A DNA stretch of 64,000 nucleotides from Streptomyces pactum (GCF_016031615.1 NZ_JACYXC010000001.1:2356001-2420000), one strand, 5' to 3'; shown: positions 53,476 to 62,750, counted from the stretch's first letter. Translations and numbers: made by a program. Notes: generated from the sequence alone by a model not told the origin.

Positions 53476-55317
53476 TCACAGGTGGCGGCGGCGGGCGGCG
53501 GCCCGCCGGTCGTACTCCTCGCGTGCCGCGACGGCGGCCGGCCGGGTCGCCGTCTGCGCGACGGGCACATCCCACCACGCCTGAGCGGCGGGCGCGCCCG
53601 GCACTGTGTCGGCCGTTTCGACCTCCACATGGACACATGTGGGGTGCCGGGCGGCGCGGGCGGCGGCGAGCGCGGCGGGCAGTTCGCGGACGGTGGTGAC
53701 CCGGTGCACCTCCATGCCGAGCGAGGCGGCGTTGGCCGCCAGGTCCACCGGCAGCGGGTCGCCGGTGTAGTGGCCGCCGGCGTCCCGGTACCGGTAGGCG
53801 GTGCCGAACCGCTCGGCGCCGACCTGCGCGGACAGTCCGCCGATGGAGGCGTACCCGTGGTTCTGCAGGATGACGACGGTGATGCCGATGCCCTCCTGGA
53901 CGGCGGTGACGATCTCGGTGGGCATCATCAGATACGTGCCGTCGCCGACCAGCGCCCACACCGGCCGGTCCGGCGCGGCGAGTTTCACCCCGATGGCGGC
54001 CGGGATCTCGTAGCCCATGCAGGAGTAGCCGTACTCCAGGTGGTACTGGCGCCGGGAGCGGGCGCGCCACAGCTTGTGCAGGTCGCCGGGGAGCGACCCG
54101 GCGGCGTTGACGATGACGTCCTCGTCGCCGACCAGCGCGTCGAGGGCGCCGAGCACCTGCGTCTGGCTGGGCCGGGCGGCCGGGTCGCCGGCGGCGTAGG
54201 CGGCGTCCACCAGGCGCTCCCAGCGCTCCTTGCCGGCGGTGTACCGGGCCCGGTGGGCGTCGTCCACCCGGTACCCGGCGAGCGCCTCGGTGAGCGCGGT
54301 CAGCCCCGCGCGGGCGTCCGCCACGACGGCCAGCGCGCCCAGCTTGTGGGCGTCGAAGCCGGTGATGTTGAGGTTGACGAAGCGGACCCCGGGGTCGGCG
54401 AAGAGGGTGCCGGAGGCGGTGGTGAAGTCGGTGTACCGGGTGCCCACCCCGAGCACCAGGTCGGCGGTGCGGGCCAGGTCGTCGGCGACCGCGGTGCCGG
54501 TGTGGCCGATGCCGCCGACCTCGCAGGGGTGGTCGTGGCGGAGCGAGCCCTTGCCCGCCTGGGTGGTGGCGACCGGGATGCCGGTGGCGTCGGCGAGCGA
54601 CCGCAGGGCGTCCTCGGCGCCGCTGTGGTGCACCCCGCCGCCGGCCACGATGAGCGGGCGGCGGGCGGCGCGCACCGCCCGGGCGGCGTCCGCGAGCACC
54701 GCCGGGTCCGGCGCGGGCCGGGCCACCCGCCACACCCGGTCGGCGAAGAACGCGTCCGGCCAGTCGAACGCCTCGGCCTGCACGTCCTGCGGCAGCGCGA
54801 GGGTCACCGCGCCGGTGGCGGCGGGGTCGGTGAGCACCCGCATCGCCTGGAGGGCGGCGGGGATCAGCGCCTCCGGCCGGGTGATCCGGTCGAAGTAGCG
54901 GGAGACCGGGCGCAGGCAGTCGTTGACCGAGACGTCGCCGGCGTACCCGGCCTCCAGCTGCTGGAGCACCGGGTCGGCGGGCCGGGTGGCGAAGGTGTCC
55001 CCGGGCAGCAGCAGCACCGGCAGGTGGTTGACGGTGGCGAGCGCGGCGCCGGTGGTGAGGTTGGTGGCGCCGGGCCCGATGGAGGTGGTGACGGCCTGGG
55101 CGGAGAGCCGGTCGCACTGCCGGGCGTAGCCGACGGCGGCGTGCACCATGGCCTGTTCGTTGCGGCCCTGGAGGAACGGCAGGGTGTCCGGGCCGGACTC
55201 CAGCAGGGCCTGGCCGAGCCCGGCGACGTTGCCGTGGCCGAAGATGCCCCAGCAGGCGGTGATCAGCCGCTGCCGGCGGCCGTCGCGTTCGGTGTACTGG
55301 CGGCCGAGGAACTCCAC
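53476..55317 (-). CDS. iolD: 3D-(3,5/4)-trihydroxycyclohexane-1,2-dione hydrolase (start uncertain)
   Basis: Thiamine-diphosphate enzyme that opens the ring in inositol breakdown. 613 aa from GTG 55317. Seen: CWGIFGHGNVAGLGQALLES, GRNEQAMVHAAVGYARQ, PGATNLTTGAALATVNH, and the cofactor motif GDGTYLMMPTEIV...NHGYASIGG (about residue 470). The conserved family start RRLTVAQALVEFLG continues in frame upstream, yet no ATG, GTG or TTG precedes it as far back as the stop at 55560. A CTG start near 55353 or an indel in the C-rich leader is possible. Confidence 0.9.
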   Translation of the reverse strand: MEFLGRQYTERDGRRQRLITACWGIFGHGNVAGLGQALLESGPDTLPFLQGRNEQAMVHAAVGYARQCDRLSAQAVTTSIGPGATNLTTGAALATVNHLPVLLLPGDTFATRPADPVLQQLEAGYAGDVSVNDCLRPVSRYFDRITRPEALIPAALQAMRVLTDPAATGAVTLALPQDVQAEAFDWPDAFFADRVWRVARPAPDPAVLADAARAVRAARRPLIVAGGGVHHSGAEDALRSLADATGIPVATTQAGKGSLRHDHPCEVGGIGHTGTAVADDLARTADLVLGVGTRYTDFTTASGTLFADPGVRFVNLNITGFDAHKLGALAVVADARAGLTALTEALAGYRVDDAHRARYTAGKERWERLVDAAYAAGDPAARPSQTQVLGALDALVGDEDVIVNAAGSLPGDLHKLWRARSRRQYHLEYGYSCMGYEIPAAIGVKLAAPDRPVWALVGDGTYLMMPTEIVTAVQEGIGITVVILQNHGYASIGGLSAQVGAERFGTAYRYRDAGGHYTGDPLPVDLAANAASLGMEVHRVTTVRELPAALAAARAARHPTCVHVEVETADTVPGAPAAQAWWDVPVAQTATRPAAVAAREEYDRRAAARRRHL

Positions 55318-55557
55318 CAGCGCCTGGGCGACGGTCAGCCGCCGGGACCCGGCGGCCGGCCCCGGCGGGCGGGGGTGTCCCCGAGGCGGGGCCAGGGGGT
55401 GGCGGTGGCGGGTCCGGGTGCTCCGGTCAGGGGGCCCAGGTGCTCCGGTCAGGGGTGTTCCCGGGGGGCGGAGGCGGACGCGGGGGTGGTGGACGCGGGC
55501 GGGGCGGCGGACGCGGGGGTGGGCGTGGCGGGGGGCGGGGTCCGGGGGTGCGGTGGG

Positions 55558-56721
55558 TCATCGCGGGTCTCCGGGGGTGCTGGGGTGCGGTCGGTCCGGC
55601 GGTCGGGCCGGGTGCCGAGGGGCGCGGTCGGGCCGGGGCCCGGGGGCGTGGGGGGTGCTTCGGACGCGCCGGGTGCCGGGGGGTGCGGTGTACAGCGGGA
55701 GCCGGGCGTCCACCTCCTGGTGCCGCCAGTCGTCGCGGACCCAGGCGTGGTCGGGGTGGTCGCGGATCAGCCACCGGCGCTCCGGGCCCGGCCCGGCCAT
55801 CACGTTGAGGTAGTACAGGTCGTGGCCGGGGGCGGCGATCGACGGGCCGTGCCAGCCGTCCGGGATGAGCACGGTGTCGCCGGTGCGCACCTCGGCGAGG
55901 ACGTCGGTGCCCCGGCCGTGGCCGGACGGGGTGACCCGCTGGTAGGCCAGGCCCGGGTGGCCGTGGGCGGCGGCCACCTCGAAGTAGTAGATCTCCTCCA
56001 GCTCGGACTCCGCGCCCGGGCGGTGCTCGTCGTGCTTGTGCGGCGGGTACGAGGACCAGTTGCCGCCGGGGGTGAGCACCTCCACCGCGATCAGCCGGTC
56101 GCACGCGAAGGTGTCCGCGGCGGCGAAGTTGTTCACCTGGCGGGAACAGTGGCCGGCCCCGCGCAGCTCCACCGGGACGCCGGAGGCGGGCCCGTAGCGG
56201 GCCGGGAGCACGCGGGTGCAGCGGGCCCCGGCGAGGGCGAACCGGCCGCCGGTGTCGCTGGTGATCCGGGCCCGGCCGTCGCGCGGCAGGTACGCGAAGT
56301 CGCTGACGGCGCTGAACACGTCGGGGCGCCCGTGCAGGCGGAAGTGGTGCTCTCCGGTCCGCACCGTGCAGCCGCCGCTCAGCGGCAGCACGATCCACTC
56401 GCTGTCGCCGGTGGCGAGGTCGTGCGAACCGCCGGGCGGCAGCGTCAGCACGCGGAGCGAGGAGTGGCCCCAGCCGGCCCGCTCCGGGTCGATGTCCAGG
56501 TCGTACGGCCCGCGCGCCGCCCGCCCGGCCGGCAGGTGGAACTCCCCGGCGGGGCGCCGGCTCCCGGCCGGCGCCCCCGGCGGACGGCCGTTCCGTGGCC
56601 GCCGGACCGGTGGGGTGCCGGCCACCGGCTGCCGGGCCGGCGGGGGTGGCAGGGTGCGGGGGGCCGGGGTGGTGGCCCGGGGCGCGGGGGCGGGGCGGGG
56701 GGTGCTGTCTCCGGTGGTCAC
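55558..56721 (-). CDS. iolB: 5-deoxy-glucuronate isomerase, with extended N- and C-termini
   Basis: 387 aa; IolB is usually near 290. The core (residues 55-345) holds GGNWSSYPPHKHDEHRPG and LEEIYYFEV (cupin metal His/Glu) and VLIPDGWHGPSIAAPGHDLYYLNVMAG. About 50 N-terminal residues are Pro/Arg/Ala-rich and the last 45 are Pro/Arg/His-rich, both low complexity. GTG at 56721 follows GGGAAG. It is in the iolC-iolB-iolD-mmsA order, with a 475-base gap to iolC. Confidence 0.93.
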   Translation of the reverse strand: MTTGDSTPRPAPAPRATTPAPRTLPPPPARQPVAGTPPVRRPRNGRPPGAPAGSRRPAGEFHLPAGRAARGPYDLDIDPERAGWGHSSLRVLTLPPGGSHDLATGDSEWIVLPLSGGCTVRTGEHHFRLHGRPDVFSAVSDFAYLPRDGRARITSDTGGRFALAGARCTRVLPARYGPASGVPVELRGAGHCSRQVNNFAAADTFACDRLIAVEVLTPGGNWSSYPPHKHDEHRPGAESELEEIYYFEVAAAHGHPGLAYQRVTPSGHGRGTDVLAEVRTGDTVLIPDGWHGPSIAAPGHDLYYLNVMAGPGPERRWLIRDHPDHAWVRDDWRHQEVDARLPLYTAPPGTRRVRSTPHAPGPRPDRAPRHPARPPDRPHPSTPGDPR

Positions 56722-56838
56722 GGGGTGAGTCTTCCCGGCCCGGTGCCGGTCAGCCGCCCGGCGCGGCCCACCGGCGGTGTCCGCCTCCGGCTGCCCGCCG
56801 CCGGCCCGGCCGGACGGCACGGCCCGCACCCGGTCCCC

Positions 56839-57018
56839 GGCCCGCACCCGTTCACCGTCCCCTGCCCGGTCTCCGGCCCGCACCCGTTCACCGTCCCCTG
56901 CCCGGTCACCGCCCTCCGTCCCACACCCGGCCCGTACCCCGCCCCCGGCGCCCGGCCGGTCACCCCTCCACGGCCGGTCACCCCTCCCCGGCCGGTCACC
57001 CCTCCCCGGCCGGTCGCC
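56839..57018. repeat. 36-bp and 18-bp tandem repeats in the iolC-iolB gap
   Basis: GGCCCGCACCCGTTCACCGT is repeated with a 36-base period from 56839 and 56875. CGGCCGGTCACCCCTCC(C/A) then repeats three and a half times (18-base period) from 56953. The rest of the gap (56722-57196) holds no gene. Confidence 0.8.
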
Positions 57019-57196
57019 CGGCCCGTGGCCGGTCCGGCGCAGGGGGTACCCGGCGACGCGCCCGGGGCCCGTGCGGGCGGGAGAGAGCTCCGTGCCGGCG
57101 GGGCAGAGGTCCGGGCGGGCGCGACGGGGACGGCGCGGCCCGACGGGCGGCGGGACGGCCGGCGGGACCCGGCGGATGCGGCGGCCGCCGCTCCGG

Positions 57197-58219
57197 TCAC
57201 CCGTCACCGAGCACCTCCGCCACCTCGGCCCCGTTCGGCATGGCGGAGGAACAGGCGAGGCGGCCGGCGACGATGGCGCCCGCCGCGTTCGCGTACCGCA
57301 CAGTCCGTTCCAGCTCCCAGCCGGCGAGCAGCCCGTGGCAGAGCGCGCCGCCGAAGGCGTCGCCCGCGCCCAGGCCGTTGACCACCTCCACCGGGACCGG
57401 GGGCACCTCCACGGTGGTGCCGTCGCGGTGGGCGGCGAGCACCCCCTCGGGCCCCCGCTTGACCACGGCCAGCCGCACGCCCGCGTCCAGCAGGGCCCGG
57501 GCGCAGGCCAGCGGGTCGCGGACCCCGGTGGCGATCTCGCACTCGTCGAGGTTGCCGACGGCGACCGTGGCGTGCCGCAGGGCCTGCGCGTAGTACGGCC
57601 GCGCCTGGTCCGGGTCCCGCCAGAACATCGGCCGCCAGTCGAGGTCGAAGACGGTGTGCCGCACGCCCTCGCCGCCGGCCCCGGCCGCGGTGACGGCGGT
57701 GTCCTCGGCGGCGTCACCGTGGTCCGCCGGACCGGCGGCCGGGTCGCGGGCCCGGAGCGCGCGCAGCGTGGCGGCCCGGCTCGGCTCCTCGCACAGCCCG
57801 GTGCCGGTCATCCAGAAGATCCGGGCGGCAGCGATGGCCGCCAGGTCCAGCTCCTCCGGGCGGATCTCCAGGTCGGGGGCCTTGGGCTGCCGGTAGAAGT
57901 AGAGCGGGAAGTCGTCCGGCGGGAAGATCTCGCAGAAGGTGACCGGGGTGGGCAGGCCGGGGACCGGGCCGACCCAGCGGTCGTCCACCCCGAACTCGCG
58001 CAGCGCCTGGTGGAGGTAGTCGCCGAACGGGTCCGCGCCGGTGCGGGTGATGACGGCGGTACGCCGGCCGAGCCGGGCGGCGGCCACCGCCACGTTGGTC
58101 GCCGAACCGCCGAGGAACTTGCCGAACGTCTCCACCCGGGCCAGCGGCACACCGGCTTGGAGGGGGTAGATGTCCACGCCGATGCGGCCCATCGTGATCA
58201 GGTCGTACGGCTCGCTCAT
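57197..58219 (-). CDS. iolC: 5-dehydro-2-deoxygluconokinase (PfkB family)
   Basis: 340 aa. Seen: DLITMGRIGVDIYPLQ start, FGKFLGGSATNVAVAAARLG (sugar site) and NGLGAGDAFGGALCHGL (ATP site with the catalytic Asp). An insert near residues 170-195 (DPAAGPADHGDAAEDTAV) is unusual for IolC. ATG at 58219. It is the first gene of the leftward operon. Confidence 0.95.
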   Translation of the reverse strand: MSEPYDLITMGRIGVDIYPLQAGVPLARVETFGKFLGGSATNVAVAAARLGRRTAVITRTGADPFGDYLHQALREFGVDDRWVGPVPGLPTPVTFCEIFPPDDFPLYFYRQPKAPDLEIRPEELDLAAIAAARIFWMTGTGLCEEPSRAATLRALRARDPAAGPADHGDAAEDTAVTAAGAGGEGVRHTVFDLDWRPMFWRDPDQARPYYAQALRHATVAVGNLDECEIATGVRDPLACARALLDAGVRLAVVKRGPEGVLAAHRDGTTVEVPPVPVEVVNGLGAGDAFGGALCHGLLAGWELERTVRYANAAGAIVAGRLACSSAMPNGAEVAEVLGDG

Positions 58220-58323
58220 TCGCGCCCCTTCATCGAGGACCACCACCCTGCGAGTCCTGCCCGGCGCACCGGCCCGGCACCCGTCCGCCACCCGCCCGGG
58301 CGCGCCACCGGCACGGCATCCCA

Positions 58324-58367
58324 GATCTAGACGCGGCGATGACCCGCTGTCAAGGTTTGTCCGGACA
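58324..58367 (-). promoter_or_regulatory. iolC promoter with TGTCCGGACA operator
   Basis: On the minus strand TTGACA (58353-58348) and TAGATC (58329-58324) are 18 bases apart. TGTCCGGACA at 58358-58367, a perfect palindrome, touches the -35 and is a candidate repressor site, possibly GntR-type. Confidence 0.7.
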
Positions 58368-58876
58368 TGCTGACGTGGGGACACGGCCGCCCCGAACCCC
58401 TGCCGGGATCCGGGTGCCACGACCCTGATGCGGATCGGGGTGCCCCGATGCGGGTCGGGGTGCCCTGACGGGGTCACGGGGCCCCGGCCTGACGGGTGCC
58501 CAGGCCCTGAGGGGCGTCCGGGTGTACTGCCGGGGCCGGGAGCCCTGCCGCACACCCCGGCGGCGCTCCGCCCCCACCGGCCGCACAACCCCATGCACCC
58601 TCACGCGCCCTCACGCGTCCCCGCACGCCCTCACGCCGCCGGCGACCGTCCCGCCCCCGATGTTCGCGTGCCGCACGCCCGCCGGCCCGTGTCCTCATGC
58701 CGGGGCGTCACGCCGCCGGGGCACGATGCGCGGTCCGGTCGGTCACCCGGGCGCCGCACATCCGTGCCCGTACGCGCGCCACCTGACGTAACGTCCGTAT
58801 GTCCTGACCTGCTCTTGACGGCCGCCGGTGCGGGCGGTGAAGCTGCCGTAAGACCGGCGAGAGGAGCCCCGCGCCC
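58368..58876. other. Intergenic region between divergent iolC and iolE
   Basis: No gene. It has GGGGTGCC(C/A)(T/C)GA repeats (58430-58500), CTCACGC direct repeats near 58600-58635, and a possible iolE promoter with TTGACG at 58813 and a ribosome site (GAGAGGAG). Confidence 0.5.
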
Positions 58877-59797
58877 ATGACTGCCGCCCCCTCCCCCGCA
58901 GCCGCCGCCCACCGCATCCGGATCGGTTCCGCCCCCGACTCCTGGGGCGTGTGGTTCCCCGACGATCCCTGCCAGGTGCCCTGGCAACGCTTCCTCGACG
59001 AGGTGTCCGAGGCCGGGTACGAGTGGATCGAGCTGGGCCCGTACGGGTATCTGCCGACCGACCCGGCCCGGCTGGCCGACGAGACCGCCCGGCGGGGGCT
59101 GGCCGTCTCGGCCGGCACCGTCTTCACCGCGCTGCACCGCGGCCCGGCGGTGTGGGAGGACACCTGGCGGCAGGTCGGGAAGGTCGCCGCGCTCACCCGC
59201 GCGATGGGCGCCCGGCACCTGGTGGTGATCCCGTCCTTCTGGCGGGACGACCGCACGGCCGAGCCGATCGAGTCCCCGGAGCTGACGGCCGCCCAGTGGC
59301 GCGACCTGGCCACCGGCATGGAGCGGCTGGGGCGCGAGGTGCGGGACGAGTTCGGGCTCCGGATCGTCGTCCACCCGCACGCCGACACCCACATCGACAC
59401 CGAGGAGAACGTCACCCGCTTCCTCGACGCGACCGACCCGGACCTGGTCGCCCTCTGCCTGGACACCGGCCACTACGCGTACTGCGGCGGCGACAGCGTC
59501 CGGCTCATCCAGACCTACGGCGAGCGCCTCGGCTACCTCCACCTCAAGCAGGTGGACCCGGAGGTGCTGGCCGCCGTCGTCCGGGAGGGGCTGCCGTTCG
59601 GACCGGCGGTGCGACGTGGTGTCATGTGCGAGCCGCCCGGCGGCGTCCCGGCGCTGGAGCCGGTGCTGTCGGCGGCGCGGGAGCTGGACGTGGACCTGTT
59701 CGCCATCGTGGAACAGGACATGTACCCCTGCCCGCCGGACCGGCCGCTGCCCATCGCCCGGCGCACCCGCCGGTTCCTGCGGGGCTGCGGCGCCTGA
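58877..59797 (+). CDS. iolE: myo-Inosose-2 dehydratase-like TIM-barrel protein
   Basis: 306 aa. Seen: GSAPDSWGVWFPDDP, YEWIELGPYGYLP (metal Glu), VVIPSFWRDD, VVHPHADTHIDTEENV, CLDTGHYAYCGGD (metal Asp, His) and IVEQDMYPCP (last Glu). This is the IolE/IolH pattern. ATG at 58877 after GAGAGGAG. It lies with an inositol dehydrogenase, on the strand opposite the other iol genes. Confidence 0.88.
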   Translation: MTAAPSPAAAAHRIRIGSAPDSWGVWFPDDPCQVPWQRFLDEVSEAGYEWIELGPYGYLPTDPARLADETARRGLAVSAGTVFTALHRGPAVWEDTWRQVGKVAALTRAMGARHLVVIPSFWRDDRTAEPIESPELTAAQWRDLATGMERLGREVRDEFGLRIVVHPHADTHIDTEENVTRFLDATDPDLVALCLDTGHYAYCGGDSVRLIQTYGERLGYLHLKQVDPEVLAAVVREGLPFGPAVRRGVMCEPPGGVPALEPVLSAARELDVDLFAIVEQDMYPCPPDRPLPIARRTRRFLRGCGA

Positions 59798-59859
59798 GCC
59801 GGCGGCCCGGCGGCGGCACCGGCCGCGGGTGGACGAGACCGCACACCAGGAGGCGAGAG

Positions 59860-60882
59860 ATGGCGCAGCACGGCACGCTCGGTGTCGCGGTCGTGGGCAC
59901 CGGCCGGATGGGCGCCGACCACGTCCGCCGCATCGACCGGGTGATCAGCGGCGCACGGGTGGCGGCGGTGGTGGACGTCGATGCCGAGCGGGCCCGGGCG
60001 GTGGCCGGGCCGGTCGAGGGCTGCGCGGCGTACACCGACCCGGCCGCCGCGCTGGCCGCCCCCGAGGTGGACGCGGTGCTGGTGGCCAGCCCCGGCTCGG
60101 CACACGAGGCGGCGCTGCTGGAGGCGTTCCGGCACGACCTGCCGGTGCTCTGCGAGAAGCCGCTCACTCCGGACGCGGCGTCCGCGCTGCGCGTCCTGGA
60201 GGCCGAGCAGCGGCTGGGCCACCGGCGGGTGCAGGTGGGTTTCATGCGCCGCTGGGACCCGGAGTTCACCCGGCTGAAGGCGCTGCTGGACGGTGGTGAG
60301 CTGGGCCGTCCGCTGCTGCTGCACTGCCGGCACCGCAACGCCTCGGTGCCGTCGTTCTTCACCGAGCCGATGCTGATCAACGACTCGGTGGTGCACGAGA
60401 TGGACCAGACCCGCTGGCTGCTGGAGCAGGAGATCAGCGCGGTGACGGTGCTGCGCCCGCGCCCGGGGCGGGACGCCCCGCCGGGCATCGGCGACCCCCA
60501 GCTGGTGATCTTCGAGACCGAGGGCGGCGTCCTGGTGGACGTGGAGATCTTCGCCCGCTGCCGCTTCGGCTACCAGGTGCAGGCGGAGGCCGTCTGCGAG
60601 CGGGGCACCGCGCGCGTCGGCGACGCCCACGGGATGCTGGTCAACCGGGACGGCCGGTGGGGCGGGGAGATCGCCCCGGACTTCACCGTCCGCTTCGCCA
60701 CGGCCTTCGACCGGCAGGTACAGGCCTGGGTGGACGCCTGCCGGCGCGGCACCGTGACCGGCCCCAGCGCCTGGGACGGGTACGCCGCCGCGGCCGTCTG
60801 CGAGGCGGGGGTGCGGGCCCAGGCGACCGGCGAGCGGGTCGCCGTGGAACTGGCCGCCCGCCCCGCCCTCTACCAGGACTGA
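59860..60882 (+). CDS. iolG: Inositol 2-dehydrogenase (Gfo/Idh family)
   Basis: 340 aa. Seen: VAVVGTGRMGADHVRRI (NAD fold), LCEKPLTPD (catalytic Lys), VGFMRRWDPEF and NDSVVHEMDQTRWLL, which contains the His/Asp pair conserved in inositol dehydrogenases. ATG 59860 follows AGGAGG. It oxidises myo-inositol to inosose, the substrate of iolE. It is distinct in sequence from the two Gfo/Idh genes in region 1. Confidence 0.9.
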   Translation: MAQHGTLGVAVVGTGRMGADHVRRIDRVISGARVAAVVDVDAERARAVAGPVEGCAAYTDPAAALAAPEVDAVLVASPGSAHEAALLEAFRHDLPVLCEKPLTPDAASALRVLEAEQRLGHRRVQVGFMRRWDPEFTRLKALLDGGELGRPLLLHCRHRNASVPSFFTEPMLINDSVVHEMDQTRWLLEQEISAVTVLRPRPGRDAPPGIGDPQLVIFETEGGVLVDVEIFARCRFGYQVQAEAVCERGTARVGDAHGMLVNRDGRWGGEIAPDFTVRFATAFDRQVQAWVDACRRGTVTGPSAWDGYAAAAVCEAGVRAQATGERVAVELAARPALYQD

Positions 60883-61249
60883 CCAACCACCCCGGCCCGG
60901 CCGGACCGCCGCCACCGACCGAACCGCCAGGACCCACCGGCCACGGACGCCACGCCGGGACCCACCGGCCACCGGCACCACGGGGCGCCGGGACGCACCG
61001 CCACCGGGACCGGCCGCCCGGCGCGCACCGGGCCCGGCACCGGGGCCGCCGGGGTCGGGGCCACAGCGGCCCGGGTGCCGGCCCCCCACCCGTCACACCC
61101 ACCACATCCGGCGACGGGACGGGGTCCGGTGGGACCCGGAGGGGCCGCCGTACGGCCCTCCCGCCGGCCTCCACCGCGTCTCCACCCACGCCGCCGGTCC
61201 ACCCACACCCCGCCCGCTCCCACCCCGTACATCACTCCTTCATCACCAA

Positions 61250-61279
61250 CGTCACATTCCTGCGGGATTTACGTCACAG
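61250..61279 (+). promoter_or_regulatory. Paired ACGTCACA boxes
   Basis: ACGTCACA occurs at 61250-61257 and 61272-61279, 22 bases apart, two turns of helix. They are in an otherwise gene-free stretch (60883-61408) of ACCGGCCAC-type repeats, about 130 bases before the HTH gene. They are candidate regulator sites. Confidence 0.45.
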
Positions 61280-61408
61280 GCGTTCGACAGCCCACCTCCA
61301 CCGGACACGGACCGCCGTTCGCCCGGCACAGGCTGTGATCACCCCCAGCGGTCGCGTCGCGCCCGCTCGCCCCCGAAGAGGGGCGCGGCGCTTTGAGGAA
61401 GGCAGGAG

Positions 61409-61606
61409 ATGACCGACCGGAGGCTTTGGTCGTACAAGGAGATCGCCGCGCACATCGGCGTCCAGACGGACACCGTGCGGTCCTACCGCAAGCACGGGCA
61501 TCTGCCACCCCCGGACCTGGTGCAGAGCGGCAAACCGTACTGGTACGCGGACACCATCAGGGAGTGGGTGGCCCGGCGGCCCGGGAACCGGCCGCGCCGC
61601 GACTGA
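61409..61606 (+). CDS. AlpA/MerR-like small HTH protein
   Basis: 65 aa. LWSYKEIAAHIGVQTDTVRSYRKHGHLPPPD is a complete excisionase-like winged HTH, and YWYADTIREWVARRPG closes it. ATG 61409 has AGGCAGGAG just before it. Such single-domain proteins control small local operons or act with phage-derived genes; target unknown. Confidence 0.85.
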   Translation: MTDRRLWSYKEIAAHIGVQTDTVRSYRKHGHLPPPDLVQSGKPYWYADTIREWVARRPGNRPRRD

Positions 61607-61799
61607 CGGCCGCGGGCCGGCGGCCGGCGGGACGGCCCCGGTCACCCCGGGCGCACCCGGCGGCCGGCCCGGCGGAGCCCGGCAGGGAAGGGCGCGGCCC
61701 GGTACCGGAGAAGTGGGCGCGGCGCGGGGCGGGTGGGGGACCCGTACACCGCGGCGGCCCGGTGACCGTCCCGCGCGGTCACCACCAGAAGGATGCGCG

Positions 61800-61816
61800 A
61801 TACCCCCAAGGGGTAT
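61800..61816. promoter_or_regulatory. CsoR-type copper operator
   Basis: ATACCCCCAAGGGGTAT, a near-perfect inverted repeat of the T-A-C-C-C/G-G-G-T-A form bound by CsoR copper repressors. It lies about 77 bases before the copper chaperone start. Confidence 0.85.
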
Positions 61817-61892
61817 ACAGTAGGGAGAGTCGGGACGCCGCCGGCGCAACCCGGCCCAGGCAGCGCATCACCCTCATCATCCAGGAGAAGCC

Positions 61893-62186
61893 ATGACCAC
61901 CGAGGCGAAGACCGGTTCCTGCTGCACCCCCGACGGCTCCTGCGGCGACGCGGCGGCCGGCGCGGAGGCGGGCGTCGTGACCACCGTCTACCAGGTGACC
62001 GGCATGACCTGCGGCCACTGCGAGGGCGCGGTGTCCGAGGAGATCTCCGCCATCGCCGGCGTCAGCTCCGTCTCGGCGGTCGCGGCGACCGGCCGGGTCA
62101 CCGTGGTCTCCGCCGCGCCGCTCGACGACGAGGCCGTCCGGGCCGCCGTCGACGAGGCCGGTTACGAACTGACCGGCCGCGTCTGA
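61893..62186 (+). CDS. copZ: Copper chaperone (CopZ-like HMA domain)
   Basis: 97 aa. Residues 32-97 are the HMA fold with GMTCGHCEGAV (the metal CxxC), FKxx-equivalent AVAATGRVTV and a final helix. The 30-residue N-terminus has its own CC and C residues (SCCTPDGSCGD), perhaps a second metal site. ATG 61893 after AGGAGAAG. Regulated by CsoR in all likelihood. The copper ATPase partner is not in the window. Confidence 0.93.
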   Translation: MTTEAKTGSCCTPDGSCGDAAAGAEAGVVTTVYQVTGMTCGHCEGAVSEEISAIAGVSSVSAVAATGRVTVVSAAPLDDEAVRAAVDEAGYELTGRV

Positions 62187-62404
62187 CCGACCGGCACCCC
62201 GGCCCGGCCGACCCGGCGGCACCCCGCCCGGCGGACGGGCCGGCCGTCCGGCCATCCGGCCGCCGGCCGCGGCGTCCAGGGCCGGCCACCGGACCGGGTC
62301 CGCCGCACGCGGCTGCCGGCCGCGGTTGCCCCACGGCGCACAACCTTCACGGCAGCCCGAGAACTTCACCGACTCCACATAAGCCGCACACCACCCATAC
62401 AGTT

Positions 62405-62430
62405 GAGCCTCGATCTTCAGATCGGGGCTC
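62405..62430 (+). terminator. Hairpin terminator downstream of copZ
   Basis: GAGCCTCGATCT and AGATCGGGGCTC pair with one mismatch around a two-base TC loop, followed by TTGTCCTCTT. Confidence 0.75.
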
Positions 62431-62450
62431 TTGTCCTCTTACGCCTCCAT

Positions 62451-62585
62451 ATGGCAAGAGACGCAGATCACACTCTTGGGAACGTAACCATTCCGGGGGA
62501 TGGGGAGTCTAACCCTGCGATCGATCCGTCTTGGGGGACGGTGTCGGTCACGCGTGGCCGGGGCGACGTACCCGGGGAGCTTTGA
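62451..62585 (+). CDS. Possible 44-aa ORF
   Basis: ATG at 62451 (ARDADHTLGNVTIPGDGESN...). The stretch is lower in GC than its surroundings, but there is no clear ribosome site; it may instead be a structured leader or nothing. Reported only because the 560-base gap to citrate synthase has no other content apart from the two terminators. Confidence 0.2.
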   Translation: MARDADHTLGNVTIPGDGESNPAIDPSWGTVSVTRGRGDVPGEL

Positions 62586-62682
62586 GCGGCCCTCCCGTAC
62601 GTACGCGTCCCGGCAGGTCGCGCTCGCGCGACCGGCAAGCGCCCGGCCGGATCCCGTGGGGGGAATCCGCACCGGGATAAGG

Positions 62683-62727
62683 GAGCGCCCCGCCCCGACC
62701 CGTGGGGGGATCGGAAGCGGGGCGCTC
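62683..62727. terminator. Terminator after citrate synthase
   Basis: GAGCGCCCCGC and GCGGGGCGCTC are exact complements around a 23-base loop that itself can pair (CCCGACCC/GGGGGATCGG). It is downstream of the leftward gene. Confidence 0.75.
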
Positions 62728-62750
62728 TCCTGTGTCCGGGGCGGTCCGGG

